A stretch of 64,000 nucleotides of DNA from an uncultured Cohaesibacter sp. (GCF_963677725.1 NZ_OY782507.1:1-64000), one strand, 5' to 3'; shown: positions 30,435 to 40,645, counted from the stretch's first letter. Made by a program: numbers and translations. The notes: a model not told the origin generated them from the sequence alone.

Positions 30435-30890
30435 ATGAACGGTATTGTCGGCGGCGTAATTCTCGCGATTGCTTCATTCATCATCATTGCCTTTTATCTC
30501 AACATCACTCCGCCAACGGATCTGGGTGTGAAGGAGGGGCGTCTGCCACCGTTGTCCTCGCGACCCAACGGCGTATCCAGTCAGGCGGTGGATGAAGACA
30601 AACGCGTACCAGCCCTTGCGTTCAAAGCCGATATCGGTCAGACGGTCGAGGCGGTCAAACAGGCGTTTGCTGCGCTCGGAACAATCGAAATCGTCAAGGA
30701 AAAGCCGACCTATATTCATGCCATCGCCATTAGTCCGATTTTCCGTTTCAGGGACGATATCGAGATCTATTTCGACATTTCAGCACGCAAGGTGCAATAC
30801 CGCTCTCAGTCTCGGGTGGGCTTTTCCGATATGGGTGAGAATCGCACTCGGTTTGAGACTTTCAAGATTCTCTATGAGACCGAGGAGTGA
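30435..30890 (+). CDS. DUF1499 family protein
   Basis: The 151-residue protein has an N-terminal hydrophobic segment (about 4-23) acting as a membrane anchor or uncleaved signal, followed by a domain with AFKADIGQTVEAVKQAF, YIHAIAISPIFRFRDDIEIYFD and QYRSQSRVGFSDMGENRTR as landmarks. This is the DUF1499 pattern, whose role is unknown. The frame opens at 30381, inside the tig terminator, so the ATG at 30435 with GGGAGGG upstream is the better start. It probably forms its own transcript. Confidence 0.82.
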   Translation: MNGIVGGVILAIASFIIIAFYLNITPPTDLGVKEGRLPPLSSRPNGVSSQAVDEDKRVPALAFKADIGQTVEAVKQAFAALGTIEIVKEKPTYIHAIAISPIFRFRDDIEIYFDISARKVQYRSQSRVGFSDMGENRTRFETFKILYETEE

Positions 30891-31505
30891 GGCGCCGCCT
30901 TTTGCGATTCGGCGCAAGATGTTTGAAATGCCATGGCTTTTTTGGTTGCCTCTGCTCATTACCAAGTCGGGATATCACGCAGCTGTCTCAGGTGTGATTT
31001 TGAGGGGGATTTACCAAAAGGATTTACCAAAGGCCTTGAATGGGGCTGGCCAGTGCCTACGTGGGGTGGATAAGATCCCGCCTTGTCGATGCCCTTTGAC
31101 GGTTTCGATGTTGCCCTTTGTGCTCGTCAGTAAAATGTTCATTTTCACGATGTTATGACAGATGAGACGTGGTCCAGACCTGCGATTCGGATCGTAGGGC
31201 AATGGGACATGTTGAATGAGGATCGGTGACTTGTTGAGTGGTTTGCCTTAAAAATGGAGTGCTCCAACCCGATTCCATGGCGATTGACCGGGCGGTCGGT
31301 GGGGATGCCTTCACTTGGCCGTAATCCCGTGCAGGAGGTAGATATCTCTGCATGGGGTAAAGATGATGCGGGTTTGTGCGACAGGGATGTGAGGCAGACG
31401 AGGATTTGCGGGCATATCTGTCGGGAAGAATGAGCTGAGATGGTGCAACTGACGGGCGATCATCTCTGAATGGATGACCAATTTGGTCTTGAGAAGGAAA
31501 GTGCA
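30891..31505. other. Long intergenic region before clpP
   Basis: This 615-bp gap has no convincing protein. It holds a tandem near-repeat of 13/12 bases (GGATTTACCAAAA then GGATTTACCAAA, 31007-31031). The rest shows no tRNA or strong hairpin. It presumably contains clpP promoters. Confidence 0.45.
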
Positions 31506-32159
31506 ATGACGGATCCGATTGATCTTGCAATGAATTTGGTTCCCATGGTTGTGGAGCAATCCAACCGCGGTGAACGCGCTTACGACATTTATTCGCGCCT
31601 TCTCAAGGAGCGCATCATTTTCATCACCGGTCCGATCGAGGATCATATGGCGGCTCTGGTTTGTGCCCAGCTGCTGTTCCTGGAAGCGGACAATCCGAAG
31701 AAAGAGATTTCTCTTTACATCAACTCTCCGGGTGGTGTTGTGACAGCGGGCATGTCGATCTATGACACGATGCAGTTCATCAAGCCTCCGGTTGCGACCC
31801 TGTGTATGGGGCAGGCTGCCTCGATGGGCTCGCTGTTGTTGTGCGCCGGTGAAAAAGACATGCGCTATGCGCTGCCAAATGCGCGCATCATGGTGCATCA
31901 GCCATCTGGCGGCTTCCAGGGCCAGGCGTCCGACATTCAGCGTCACGCTGAAGATATCCTGAAAATGAAGCGCCGCCTCAACGAAGTGTATGTGAAGCAT
32001 TGTGATCAGGACTATGACGTTGTCGAACAGACTCTTGATCGCGACCACTTCATGACTGCGACTGAAGCAAAAGAATGGGGTCTTGTAGACCGCGTTGTCG
32101 AAAATCGTGCTTCTTTGGCCGATGAGGGTGATGACAAGAAAGATGGCGGCAAGGACTGA
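31506..32159 (+). CDS. clpP: ATP-dependent Clp protease proteolytic subunit
   Basis: ClpP forms the 14-subunit barrel that degrades proteins delivered by ClpX or ClpA. The 217-residue protein shows the catalytic serine in GQAASMGS (Ser106) and histidine in MVHQPSGG (His131), with the aspartate expected near 180. The frame runs from 31470, but AGAAGGAAAG directly before the ATG at 31506 supports the shorter start. Its N-terminus may be processed as in other ClpP proteins. clpX follows after 257 bp. Confidence 0.97.
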   Translation: MTDPIDLAMNLVPMVVEQSNRGERAYDIYSRLLKERIIFITGPIEDHMAALVCAQLLFLEADNPKKEISLYINSPGGVVTAGMSIYDTMQFIKPPVATLCMGQAASMGSLLLCAGEKDMRYALPNARIMVHQPSGGFQGQASDIQRHAEDILKMKRRLNEVYVKHCDQDYDVVEQTLDRDHFMTATEAKEWGLVDRVVENRASLADEGDDKKDGGKD

Positions 32160-32416
32160 TTGTCCACTTGCACGTTTGTCGCGGTTTCTGCCGGACGATA
32201 TATCCCAAATTGCGATGCATTAAGCCTATTTTGATGTTTTGGGGTACATGCTTTTAGAAATATGCTCTGGTGTTGAGATAATTGGAAAAATTAACACAAC
32301 ACCAGACCAACTGAAGGGTTTATTTTGCTTGCAGCTTAAGCGGAGCATCATAAACTAAACATGCGAGCAGAATTGAACGGATTCTGTCTTCTGGCAACGA
32401 GATAAGAGGCACCTAC

Positions 32417-33685
32417 ATGAGTAAGGCCGGTGGTGGCGATAACAAGAACACGCTGTACTGCTCCTTCTGTGGCAAGAGCCAGCATGAAGTGCGCAAGCTG
32501 ATTGCAGGGCCAACCGTTTTCATCTGTGATGAATGTGTTGAGCTTTGCATGGATATCATCCGCGAAGAGAACAAGTCTTCGCTGGTCAAGTCCAAGGACG
32601 GCATTCCGACTCCACAGGAAATCTGTGAAGTTCTGGATGATTATGTCATCGGGCAGGATCGTGCCAAGCGTGTGCTTTCTGTCGCCGTTCATAACCATTA
32701 CAAGCGTCTGGCTCATGGCAAGAAAAGCTCTGAGATCGAGCTTGCCAAGTCGAACATCATGCTGATCGGTCCAACCGGTTGCGGTAAGACGTTCCTTGCC
32801 CAGACCATGGCTCGTATCCTCGATGTGCCTTTCACCATGGCAGACGCGACCACGCTTACCGAAGCCGGTTATGTGGGTGAAGATGTCGAGAATATCATCC
32901 TCAAGCTGCTGCAGGCCGCCGACTATAATGTCGAGCAAGCCCAGCGCGGTATCGTCTATATTGATGAGATCGACAAGATTTCTCGCAAGTCTGACAATCC
33001 TTCTATCACCCGTGACGTGTCGGGTGAGGGTGTGCAGCAGGCCTTGCTGAAAATCATGGAAGGCACGGTTGCTTCCGTTCCGCCTCAGGGTGGCCGCAAG
33101 CATCCGCAGCAGGAATTCCTGCAGGTTGACACCTCCAACATCCTGTTCATTTGCGGTGGTGCCTTTGCTGGTCTGGACAAGATCATTTCGGCCCGTGGCA
33201 TGGATACCTCCATTGGCTTCTCTGCCAAGGTGGAAGATCCGGATGAGCGCGGTACGGGTGAATTGTTCCGAGATCTGGAGCCAGAGGATCTACTGAAATT
33301 TGGCCTTATTCCGGAATTTGTCGGTCGATTGCCAGTTCTGGCAACGCTGGAAGATCTGGATGAAGATGCACTTGTCTCCATTCTGTCCCAGCCGAAAAAT
33401 GCGATCGTCAAGCAGTATCAGGCGCTGTTCGAGATGGAAGGCATTCGCCTGACATTCCACGAAGAAGCCCTGCGTGGCGTGGCCCGCAAGGCAATTGAGC
33501 GCAAAACCGGTGCTCGTGGTCTTCGCTCGATCCTTGAAGGCATTCTGCTTGATACCATGTATGAGCTGCCGAGCCTTGAAGGCGTGGAAGAAGTGGTTAT
33601 TTCCGGCGATGTCATCAAGGGTGAAGCACGTCCGCTTTACATCTATAGCGACATCAAGGCCGAGGCCGAGACGTCTACCGCCTAA
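32417..33685 (+). CDS. clpX: Clp protease ATP-binding subunit ClpX
   Basis: ClpX is the AAA+ unfoldase that feeds substrates into ClpP; in alphaproteobacteria it also drives cell-cycle proteolysis. The 422-residue protein has the N-terminal zinc-binding domain (Cys15, 18, 37, 40), Walker A GPTGCGKT (118-125) and Walker B VYIDEIDK (180-187). Length and motifs are standard. It is separated from clpP by 257 bp without a terminator, so it may have its own promoter. Confidence 0.98.
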   Translation: MSKAGGGDNKNTLYCSFCGKSQHEVRKLIAGPTVFICDECVELCMDIIREENKSSLVKSKDGIPTPQEICEVLDDYVIGQDRAKRVLSVAVHNHYKRLAHGKKSSEIELAKSNIMLIGPTGCGKTFLAQTMARILDVPFTMADATTLTEAGYVGEDVENIILKLLQAADYNVEQAQRGIVYIDEIDKISRKSDNPSITRDVSGEGVQQALLKIMEGTVASVPPQGGRKHPQQEFLQVDTSNILFICGGAFAGLDKIISARGMDTSIGFSAKVEDPDERGTGELFRDLEPEDLLKFGLIPEFVGRLPVLATLEDLDEDALVSILSQPKNAIVKQYQALFEMEGIRLTFHEEALRGVARKAIERKTGARGLRSILEGILLDTMYELPSLEGVEEVVISGDVIKGEARPLYIYSDIKAEAETSTA

Positions 33686-33711
33686 TGGTTGGCCGAGTGA
33701 GCATTTTGAAG

Positions 33712-33736
33712 AGGCGGCCATAGGGTCGCCTTTTTT
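33712..33736 (+). terminator. Terminator after clpX
   Basis: AGGCGGCC (33712-33719) pairs with GGTCGCCT (33724-33731) with one mismatch and is followed by TTTTTT. Confidence 0.8.
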
Positions 33737-34206
33737 GTTTGGCAAAATAATTCATAAGTGTAATGAACCCGTTTAGTGGCACGCATTGAATTTTTGCCCC
33801 TGGCTGTTTCATCCATCTCTGGCTTTCCAGTTTCCAACCTGTCTTGCCCTCTATTTAGGGTGCCGCGAAATCATTGAAGTCGCGGTGAAATAATCGATCT
33901 TTCAACGACTTGGAGAAAGGTTGACGAAAGTTATAGGCTTGGTTCGAAATGACTTTGTGCTTTGTTCACAAAGATGACATTGGATTGTGGAGTGGGTTGA
34001 AAAGCCTGTCATCAAGTCCCAACTAAGTGATACCGTGGTGAAACTGCGTGTTTGAGTCTCACCCATTCCCTGCAGGCGACCAGACTTTTTCTCCGGCCCG
34101 ATGATCGGATCAGGAGGGGTGCCTGCTGAATTGCGGGCCTTTAAAAGGCCGCAAACGTTGCCTTGTCTATTGTGGAAAGGTGACGCAGCCAAGAAAGGTA
34201 GGAAGC
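33737..34206. other. Intergenic region before lon
   Basis: This 470-bp gap has no credible gene. It contains a perfect 7-bp hairpin CTTTGTG/CACAAAG with a seven-base loop (33953-33973). A heat-shock promoter would be expected for lon but no clear sigma-32 site is seen. Confidence 0.45.
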
Positions 34207-36633
34207 ATGACCGAAGAACATATCGATGAGGGCAGCCACAAGGCTGCAGACACTTATCCGGTCTTGCCACTGAGAGACATTGTCGTTTTCCCGCACATGA
34301 TTGTGCCTTTGTTTGTCGGACGCGAAAAATCCATCCGCGCGCTTGAAGAAGTGATGCAGTCGGACAAGATGATTCTGCTGGCGACGCAAATGAATGCCGG
34401 CGACGATGATCCGGCTCCCGAAGACATCTACAAGATCGGCACGCTCGCCAGCGTCCTGCAGTTGCTCAAGCTGCCCGATGGCACCGTCAAGGTGTTGGTA
34501 GAGGGTATGGATCGCGCCAAGCTTGGTGATTTCACCAAGCGCGATGATCTGTTCGAAGCCAGTGCGACGGTTATGCGCGAAGATGACGGAGATCAGGTCG
34601 AGGTTGAAGCCTTGGCTCGTTCCGTTGCGACCGAATTTGAAAATTACGTCAAGCTGAACAAGAAAGTGTCGCCGGAAGTGATTGGCGCTGTGTCCCAGAT
34701 CGAGGATTACTCGAAGCTGGCCGATACGGTTGCGTCGCATTTGGCCATCAAGATCCAGGAAAAACAGGAAATTCTGGGTATTGTCAGCGTTGTCGAGCGG
34801 CTTGAACAGGTGCTTGGCCTGATGGAGAGCGAGATTTCCGTTCTGCAGGTGGAAAAGCGTATCCGTAGCCGCGTCAAGCGCCAGATGGAGAAAACCCAGC
34901 GCGAATATTATCTGAATGAGCAGATGAAGGCCATTCAGAAGGAACTGGGTGATTCTGAAGATGGTGCGGACGAAATCCGCGAACTCGAAACCACCATCGA
35001 GAAGACCAAACTGTCGAAAGAAGCGCGCGAGAAGGCCGATGCAGAGCTGAAAAAGCTCAAGCAGATGAGCCCGATGTCTGCGGAAGCCACCGTGGTGCGC
35101 AATTATCTCGATTGGTTGACCGGCATTCCGTGGGGCAAGAAGTCCCGCGTCAAAGTGGATCTTGAGAAAGCCGAGACCATCCTTGATACGGACCATTATG
35201 GTCTGGAGAAGGTCAAGGAACGGATCGTCGAGTATCTGGCGGTGCAGACACGCACCAACAAGCTCAAAGGCCCGATCCTCTGTCTCGTTGGACCTCCGGG
35301 CGTTGGTAAAACCTCGCTTGGCAAGTCGATTGCTCGTGCCACCGGTCGTGAATTTGTTCGTATGGCGCTGGGCGGCGTGCGTGACGAAGCCGAGATTCGG
35401 GGGCACCGTCGGACCTATATCGGCTCTATGCCGGGCAAGGTCGTGCAGTCGATGAAAAAGGCCAAGAAAGCCAATCCGCTGTTCCTGCTTGATGAAATCG
35501 ACAAGATGGGCATGGATTTCCGTGGCGATCCGTCTTCGGCTCTGCTTGAAGTGCTTGATCCGGAACAGAACCACGCCTTCATGGACCATTATCTCGAGGT
35601 GGAATATGACCTCAGCAATGTGATGTTCATCACCACCGCCAACACGCTGAATATCCCGGCGCCGTTGATGGACCGTATGGAAGTGATCCGCATTGCCGGT
35701 TACACCGAAGATGAAAAGGTCGAGATTGCGCGTCGTCACCTGATCCCCAAAGCGATGAAGGATCATGGCTTGAAGGAGTCCGAGTTTACGCTCGATGAGT
35801 CCGGTCTTCGGATGATGGTCCAGCGTTACACCCGTGAAGCGGGTGTGCGTAACCTTGAGCGCGAGCTGATGAAGCTGGCCCGTAAGGTGACCAAGGATCT
35901 GATCATGAAGAAGCTCGACAAGATCGACGTCACCACGGACAATATCGAGGATTTCCTCGGCGTTCCGCGGTTCCGCTTCGGTGAGATCGACTCAGAAGAT
36001 CAGGTCGGTGTTGTCACTGGACTTGCCTGGACGGAAGTGGGCGGTGAATTGCTGACCATCGAAGGTGTCATGATGCCGGGCAAAGGCAAGATGACCGTCA
36101 CGGGCAACCTGCGTGATGTGATGAAGGAATCAATTCAGGCCGCCGCAAGCTATGTGCGCTCCCGGGCTGTTGATTTCGGTGTCGAGCCTCCGATGTTCGA
36201 CAAGAAGGACATCCATATGCATGTGCCCGAAGGCGCAACGCCAAAGGATGGACCATCGGCTGGTATCGCAATGGCAACCGCCATCACCTCCATCATGACC
36301 GGCATCCCTGTTCGCAAGGATGTTGCCATGACCGGTGAGATCACCTTGCGTGGCCGTGTTCTGCCGATTGGTGGCCTTAAGGAAAAACTGCTTGCGGCCC
36401 TGCGTGGCGGCATCAAGACCGTTCTGATCCCGGAAGAGAATGCCAAGGATTTGGCGGATATTCCGGACAATGTGAAGAACGAGATGGATATCATTCCAGT
36501 GGCCAATGTTGGTCAGGTTCTTGAGCATGCTCTGGTTGAATTGCCTGAGCCTATCGAGTGGGATGAAAGCCAGATGCCTGATGTGAGCCTGAAGAATGAT
36601 GAGGCCGAAGACGCCACGTCGCTTCAGCATTAA
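34207..36633 (+). CDS. lon: ATP-dependent protease Lon
   Basis: Lon is a hexameric AAA+ serine-lysine protease that removes misfolded and regulatory proteins. The 808-residue protein has the N-terminal substrate domain (from [15 protein letters not shown]), a coiled-coil stretch near 200-290, Walker A GPPGVGKT (362-369) and the C-terminal protease domain with catalytic Ser684 in KDGPSAG and the partner lysine in GLKEKLL (about 727). A GTG at 34180 is in frame, but AGGTAGGAAG before the ATG at 34207 decides the start. It lies between clpX and hupB, as in many proteobacteria. Confidence 0.98.
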   Translation: MTEEHIDEGSHKAADTYPVLPLRDIVVFPHMIVPLFVGREKSIRALEEVMQSDKMILLATQMNAGDDDPAPEDIYKIGTLASVLQLLKLPDGTVKVLVEGMDRAKLGDFTKRDDLFEASATVMREDDGDQVEVEALARSVATEFENYVKLNKKVSPEVIGAVSQIEDYSKLADTVASHLAIKIQEKQEILGIVSVVERLEQVLGLMESEISVLQVEKRIRSRVKRQMEKTQREYYLNEQMKAIQKELGDSEDGADEIRELETTIEKTKLSKEAREKADAELKKLKQMSPMSAEATVVRNYLDWLTGIPWGKKSRVKVDLEKAETILDTDHYGLEKVKERIVEYLAVQTRTNKLKGPILCLVGPPGVGKTSLGKSIARATGREFVRMALGGVRDEAEIRGHRRTYIGSMPGKVVQSMKKAKKANPLFLLDEIDKMGMDFRGDPSSALLEVLDPEQNHAFMDHYLEVEYDLSNVMFITTANTLNIPAPLMDRMEVIRIAGYTEDEKVEIARRHLIPKAMKDHGLKESEFTLDESGLRMMVQRYTREAGVRNLERELMKLARKVTKDLIMKKLDKIDVTTDNIEDFLGVPRFRFGEIDSEDQVGVVTGLAWTEVGGELLTIEGVMMPGKGKMTVTGNLRDVMKESIQAAASYVRSRAVDFGVEPPMFDKKDIHMHVPEGATPKDGPSAGIAMATAITSIMTGIPVRKDVAMTGEITLRGRVLPIGGLKEKLLAALRGGIKTVLIPEENAKDLADIPDNVKNEMDIIPVANVGQVLEHALVELPEPIEWDESQMPDVSLKNDEAEDATSLQH

Positions 36634-36663
36634 GCTTCGTTTGGTTGAACTCTGAGTGAAATG

Positions 36664-36693
36664 AAAACCCGCCTCGTGCGGGTTTTCTTTTTT
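36664..36693 (+). terminator. Terminator after lon
   Basis: AAAACCCGC (36664-36672) pairs with GCGGGTTTT (36678-36686) and is followed by CTTTTTTT. Confidence 0.88.
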
Positions 36694-37051
36694 TAATCCC
36701 AGCAGACGTGATCTCTTGATCGGCGAATCTCGCGATTGCTGGATGTGCGGGTCGTTCAGTTGTTCCATTATTGGCGGGAATCAGCGGATTGTTCGGCAAA
36801 TGCCGACTGAACAGTGCATAAAGGAGGCAACATTTAATTTCGCGGACTGGCTTTTTACGCAACAGATTTCTATTTCCTGTTTACAGCGTTGAAAATGGCT
36901 GATTTCTGCGAATTTTATGCTTGATTTCTCGTCTGTTTCGCCGGATTGTCCCAACTCGCGTCTGGTATTTTCCCAAGGTGTGGTGATTCAAAAGGGTTAA
37001 GCGTCACGAAGGGCTTGAGGCTTTCGTGATTGAACCGAGAAGGAATTAATT
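36694..37051. other. Intergenic region and leader of hupB
   Basis: The 358-bp gap is non-coding. Close to hupB it has a hairpin TCACGAA (37004-37010) / TTCGTGA (37023-37029) that would sit in the 5' leader, about ten bases before the ribosome-binding site AGAAGGA. Confidence 0.45.
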
Positions 37052-37327
37052 ATGAACAAGAATGAACTGATCTCTGCTGTCGCTGAAAAGGCAGACCTGA
37101 CCAAAGCGCAAGCTGGTGACGCTGTCGATGCATTGTTCAACATCATCTCCGATACCCTGAAGGGTGGTGATGAAGTTCGCATCATCGGCTTTGGCAACTT
37201 CTCCGTGACCGAGCGCGCTGCTACCGAAGGTCGTAACCCTCGCACGGGCGATACCATCCAGATCCCAGCTTCCAAAACGCCTAAGTTCAAAGCTGGTAAA
37301 GGCCTGAAAGACGCCGTCAACAGCTAA
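37052..37327 (+). CDS. hupB: HU family DNA-binding protein
   Basis: The 91-residue nucleoid protein bends and compacts DNA as a dimer. It has the family start MNKNELISAVAEKADLTKAQA, the beta-arm region with GRNPRTGDTIQIPASKTPKFKAGK, where the P in the arm intercalates DNA, and no extensions. AGAAGGA precedes the ATG by about eight bases. It is a single-gene unit with its own terminator, directly after lon as in Escherichia coli. Confidence 0.97.
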   Translation: MNKNELISAVAEKADLTKAQAGDAVDALFNIISDTLKGGDEVRIIGFGNFSVTERAATEGRNPRTGDTIQIPASKTPKFKAGKGLKDAVNS

Positions 37328-37358
37328 TTAGCTGACCGATTGGCTCACATTGGTTTTT

Positions 37359-37392
37359 AAAACCCTCGGTTCTTACGGGCCGGGGGTTTTTT
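37359..37392 (+). terminator. Terminator after hupB
   Basis: AAAACCCTCGG pairs with CCGGGGGTTTT with one mismatch and is followed by TTG. It lies 31 bp after the stop. Confidence 0.8.
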
Positions 37393-37438
37393 GTTACAAT
37401 GGACAGGACCATAGCCTGACCCACAAGAAGGACCTTTC

Positions 37439-37951
37439 ATGATCGATCCAAATTTACTGGAACCGGATTGTTCCAAATGTGCGGCTTTGTGCTGCGTGTC
37501 GCTTGCTTTTGACAAATCGGACATGTTTCCGATCGACAAACCGAACGGGACGCCGTGCCCGCAGCTGGACAAGGATAATGGCTGCAAGATCTATGATTGC
37601 CGGGAAGCTGAGGGCTATCACGGCTGCATGAATTTCAACTGTCAGGGGGCAGGGCAGCGTGTGGTGCAAGATCTGTTTGGGGGCCGCAACTGGCATTTCG
37701 AACAAAATATGCTCAATGACATGACCAGTGCCTTTGTCATTTTGCTCCGCGCCCATGAAATGCTGTCTTTGCTCAAAGCTGCCGAAGCTCTGCCGCTGAC
37801 CCGTGGCGAGTTGGATCAGTTTGAAGGATTTGTCGAAGAACTGGCCCCCGAAGATGGCTGGACCGAGGATCGTCTTGAGGCGTTCGAGAAAGGCAAAACC
37901 GAAAAGCGCGTCTATGCGTTCCTGAAAACCCTCAGGCATCATGTAGCCTGA
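37439..37951 (+). CDS. Cysteine-rich protein, probable metal binder
   Basis: The 170-residue protein has an N-terminal cysteine cluster in its first 70 residues: CSKCAALCC (11-19), then TPCPQLDKDNGCKIYDC, GCMNFNC and GAGQRV. This pattern is shared with domains sometimes fused to pentapeptide repeats in actinobacteria and recalls YkgJ-type Fe/Zn-chelating proteins. The C-terminal 100 residues are helical, acidic and cysteine-free. Metal or Fe-S binding is inferred from cysteine spacing only. AAGGA lies seven bases before the ATG. It is transcribed in the same direction as hupB but beyond its terminator, and no partner gene is evident. Confidence 0.75.
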   Translation: MIDPNLLEPDCSKCAALCCVSLAFDKSDMFPIDKPNGTPCPQLDKDNGCKIYDCREAEGYHGCMNFNCQGAGQRVVQDLFGGRNWHFEQNMLNDMTSAFVILLRAHEMLSLLKAAEALPLTRGELDQFEGFVEELAPEDGWTEDRLEAFEKGKTEKRVYAFLKTLRHHVA

Positions 37952-38179
37952 GGGCGAATGCCTGCTTGGAGCCCTTCTCAGACCTTCGTAGCTTGATGGT
38001 TTCCGCATATGCTGCGTTGCATTCCTGAACAATTACATCCAAAGAGTAATTCGGAATCTTGTGGCATGATTCAACTTAAAGTGGTTTTTTTAGATTAACC
38101 AAACTCAAGAGCTTTTTATTAAGCGCTTATGGATATAACAACAATGTTTTTCATATTTTCCGACGAATAGGAAAAAAAC

Positions 38180-40189
38180 ATGCCGGACAGCCTTCCTTCA
38201 GTTACAATTTTATATCATTCCCAGATTTACGTAGTCCGGGTAGTTCCTGCTTCTAGCGGACCTGCTCAGTACTTTGTTCCGTTCATAGAATCTCGGTTTG
38301 TGAAAGCGCTGCCTGTTGACGAGCATCGCGTTTTTGTGGCTAGCGAAGACAATCAGATTGCTTTGTATGATTTGCGCTCCCGTCAAGTCGTCACGCGGAA
38401 AATTGCGCCTGAAGAATCAAAGCGATTATCATCACTTTTTGGTGCCGACTTTTCATTGGTTAAACTCGATGCGGATCTCATTCTTATCAATTACGGAAAG
38501 AGAGGTGGATTAGGAATATACCGCTTAAAAGATCTTGAACTGGTTCGAGATATAGCGGCGCTGTGCCGTGGTTCTGATGGAGAATGGTTGTTGACCGATT
38601 ATGGAACTGCTGTGAAGGCGCGAAAAGTATGTAGTGATTCCGTGCGCTGGATTACGTCTACTAGTTTTGTCCAGACTTCTGAAGGTTTCCTGATAACCAA
38701 CGATGCTACTGGAAAGGGAGATGATCAGTTTCCCTTGATGCATCTATCTGAGGATTTGTCTTCGGTGAAGGTCCAACTGGCAGAAGCGCTGGAGGCAGAG
38801 AGTTACGATCCTTACCAGGCCACTAATCCTCTAAGGTGGCTGAGCCCGTCTGGTAAATACGCTTTGAGGCCATCGTGGGATCCAAAGCACTTTACCGCTG
38901 AAAGTGAAGAAGGTGAAAGTGGCCACCCCGACTATACAGGCAACGAAGCACTTGGTCTGTGTTTGGAGCTTTGGGTGACAGACCCCGCGATCAAGCTATC
39001 GAGAACATTTGTTGCTCTCGTTCCACCTGATAAACCAAACAATCTGGTTGCATTGGCTAATCCTGTCCGCCTCGATTTAAAAGTTTGGGCTGAGCACACA
39101 AAAAGTGGCACGCTACCAGTCAGTTGCCATTTAGATGATCCCACAAGAGTGAGGCACCTGTTTGCTGATTTTCAGAAAAGGATAAGTTCAGTTCTTTGGG
39201 ACACCGAAGAAAACGGGTTTTGGGTTCAGTTCGGGAACAGCCAATTTAGGCATATCTTGTTACAAGGTGATATCGGCCCGTTGATTACATGTAGCGAGCT
39301 GCACGAAGTGCGAACGAGTGGATGTACACAACTGAAATGGTACCAGGCCAACACCATTTCTCTTGGAAACCGTTATGTGGGGTTTTGCGATCATGATGTA
39401 AACGAACTGTTGCAACTGAAGAAGGAGTTTCATTCAGATGTAAAACTGAAACGCGGCAATGACTGTTACAAAAAGGAAGCTAGGCGTTGCATTCGGGAGA
39501 CGCTGAGGCCCCATGTACGTATTTCTTCAATGAATGAGGCCGACATACGCGTTGCTTTACAATCGCTTGCCAGAATGATCGAACATGAGTTTAGTGATCT
39601 GCTCACCGCTGGACTGGTAAAATTGCGCTTTAAAGTGGGATCACGTGTCCGTAAAGAGGATGGCTTTTTCAAACAGATTGTCAAAGAAAAGATGATTGGA
39701 TTAGTGCCGGAGTTGCGGAATGTCGTCCTGACTTATTGCTCTTCCACACCCGATAACGTGCAGTTGGATTGGATGAGAAACGACGAGCACGGAGCTTTTA
39801 TCCCTGCTTTGAAAGCACTGCTTGCCTTGGATCCAACTGCTCAAGATGTATTGAGACTCTATTTTTGCAGATATGATGCAGAACACGAGTTAGGTGCTGA
39901 ACAACTCGTTTTTGAGCCTCTCCTTAAAACTCAAAGATGGAAAAACAAGGACATCATTCGAACCGGGATCTCCTTGTCTATCGCAAAGAACATAGGAGGT
40001 AATGGTGATTGGAATTACTATCTCCACAATAGAGGTCTAGTGTCCTCTGCATTGAAACTGATGGACGCAGATGAGTTGAGAAAAACTGCAAAAGAAGAGC
40101 TGGAACAACACGTTCGTTGGCGAAAGCTTTCATCAACGCAAAGTGAATGGATATGGGGGGAAGTGAGTCAGGAAATTGGCGAGCGATAA
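38180..40189 (+). CDS. Large protein of unknown family (669 residues)
   Basis: I recognise no family. The N-terminal half (about 1-350) has short beta-rich blocks of the propeller kind, such as HRVFVASEDNQIALYDLRSRQV, LILINYGKRGGLGIYRL and GEWLLTDYGTAV, with repeat-like spacing. The C-terminal half (about 400-669) is helical and charged, ending in DELRKTAKEELEQH. There is no signal peptide, membrane helix or nucleotide-binding motif. Base composition is AT-richer than flanking core genes, and codons TTA, ATA and AGA are common, suggesting acquisition. It stands alone, 228 bp after the cysteine-rich gene and 300 bp before duplicated tRNA-Val genes. The 5' flank is very AT-rich and the ribosome-binding site is weak (AGGAAAA). 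Confidence 0.75.
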   Translation: MPDSLPSVTILYHSQIYVVRVVPASSGPAQYFVPFIESRFVKALPVDEHRVFVASEDNQIALYDLRSRQVVTRKIAPEESKRLSSLFGADFSLVKLDADLILINYGKRGGLGIYRLKDLELVRDIAALCRGSDGEWLLTDYGTAVKARKVCSDSVRWITSTSFVQTSEGFLITNDATGKGDDQFPLMHLSEDLSSVKVQLAEALEAESYDPYQATNPLRWLSPSGKYALRPSWDPKHFTAESEEGESGHPDYTGNEALGLCLELWVTDPAIKLSRTFVALVPPDKPNNLVALANPVRLDLKVWAEHTKSGTLPVSCHLDDPTRVRHLFADFQKRISSVLWDTEENGFWVQFGNSQFRHILLQGDIGPLITCSELHEVRTSGCTQLKWYQANTISLGNRYVGFCDHDVNELLQLKKEFHSDVKLKRGNDCYKKEARRCIRETLRPHVRISSMNEADIRVALQSLARMIEHEFSDLLTAGLVKLRFKVGSRVRKEDGFFKQIVKEKMIGLVPELRNVVLTYCSSTPDNVQLDWMRNDEHGAFIPALKALLALDPTAQDVLRLYFCRYDAEHELGAEQLVFEPLLKTQRWKNKDIIRTGISLSIAKNIGGNGDWNYYLHNRGLVSSALKLMDADELRKTAKEELEQHVRWRKLSSTQSEWIWGEVSQEIGER

Positions 40190-40211
40190 GATTCTATTGC
40201 ACTATGACTAC

Positions 40212-40226
40212 CAGAAATGCACCTGC
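40212..40226. repeat. Decayed copy of the tRNA-Val flank repeat
   Basis: CAGAAATGCACCTGC differs by a single-base deletion from the repeat at 40411-40426 and resembles the one at 40633-40650. Here no tRNA is attached. Confidence 0.5.
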
Positions 40227-40400
40227 ATTATTGCTTAGCAGCAAAGGTCTCAAACGTCCGCGTTGTTGTCGTTTAGGCGGTTTGCTGGGCGCGTGTTGGC
40301 TCTCGGTACTTACCGTTGAAAAGTGGCTTTCGCAGATGATGTCGAGCTGAGGGGGAGGGGTGTTGCGTTTTTGCGTGGCAAAAGCTCTCGAGCACTCGGT

Positions 40401-40430
40401 GATTTTCTTTCAGAAAATGCACCTGCCGCT
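40401..40430. repeat. Downstream flank repeat of tRNA-Val copy 1
   Basis: GATTTTC-tttca-GAAAATGC then acctgccgct. It repeats at 40621-40650, in the same position relative to the second tRNA-Val (88 against 82 bp), and marks a tandem duplication. Confidence 0.65.
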
Positions 40431-40488
40431 TCAAATTCAATTCGGGTGGTTAGCTCTGAACGCTTTTGCTCTGCAAAAGCTTGGGGAA

Positions 40489-40565
40489 TGGTGGGTGATG
40501 AGAGATTCGAACTCCCGACCCTCTCGGTGTAAACGAGATGCTCTAACCAGCTGAGCTAATCACCC
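40489..40565 (-). tRNA. tRNA-Val (anticodon TAC), copy 1
   Basis: The 77-base gene on the minus strand has acceptor GGGTGAT pairing with ATCACCC, an anticodon loop TTTACAC with TAC (40529-40531), a T loop TTCGAAT and an encoded CCA. It is identical to the copy at 40703-40779. Confidence 0.97.
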
Positions 40566-40617
40566 TTAGCGCTTCAGAGAAACGCCGAAAAACACAACAC
40601 AAATCTTTATGGCTCTT

Positions 40618-40645
40618 GGCGATTTTCGATATCGAAAATGCGCCT
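40618..40645. repeat. Palindrome between the two tRNA-Val genes
   Basis: A perfect 18-base palindrome ATTTTCGATATCGAAAAT (40622-40639) is extended by GGCG and CGCC with a one-base bulge. It lies downstream of tRNA-Val copy 2 and could act in 3' processing. Confidence 0.7.

Noticed and set aside
30592-31158. 188-codon plus-strand frame overlapping the DUF1499 gene and the clpP spacer
   Set aside because: Out of frame with the recognisable DUF1499 protein; it is arginine-serine-rich and ends in unsupported sequence.
33901-34010. Possible sigma-32 promoter before lon
   Set aside because: Elements like CTTGG and TTATAG can be picked out, but spacing and the -10 sequence do not fit the heat-shock consensus.
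34141-35766. 541-codon open frame on the minus strand opposite lon
   Set aside because: It lies wholly antisense to the motif-rich lon gene, shows a His/Phe/Leu-rich shadow composition and has no ribosome-binding site.
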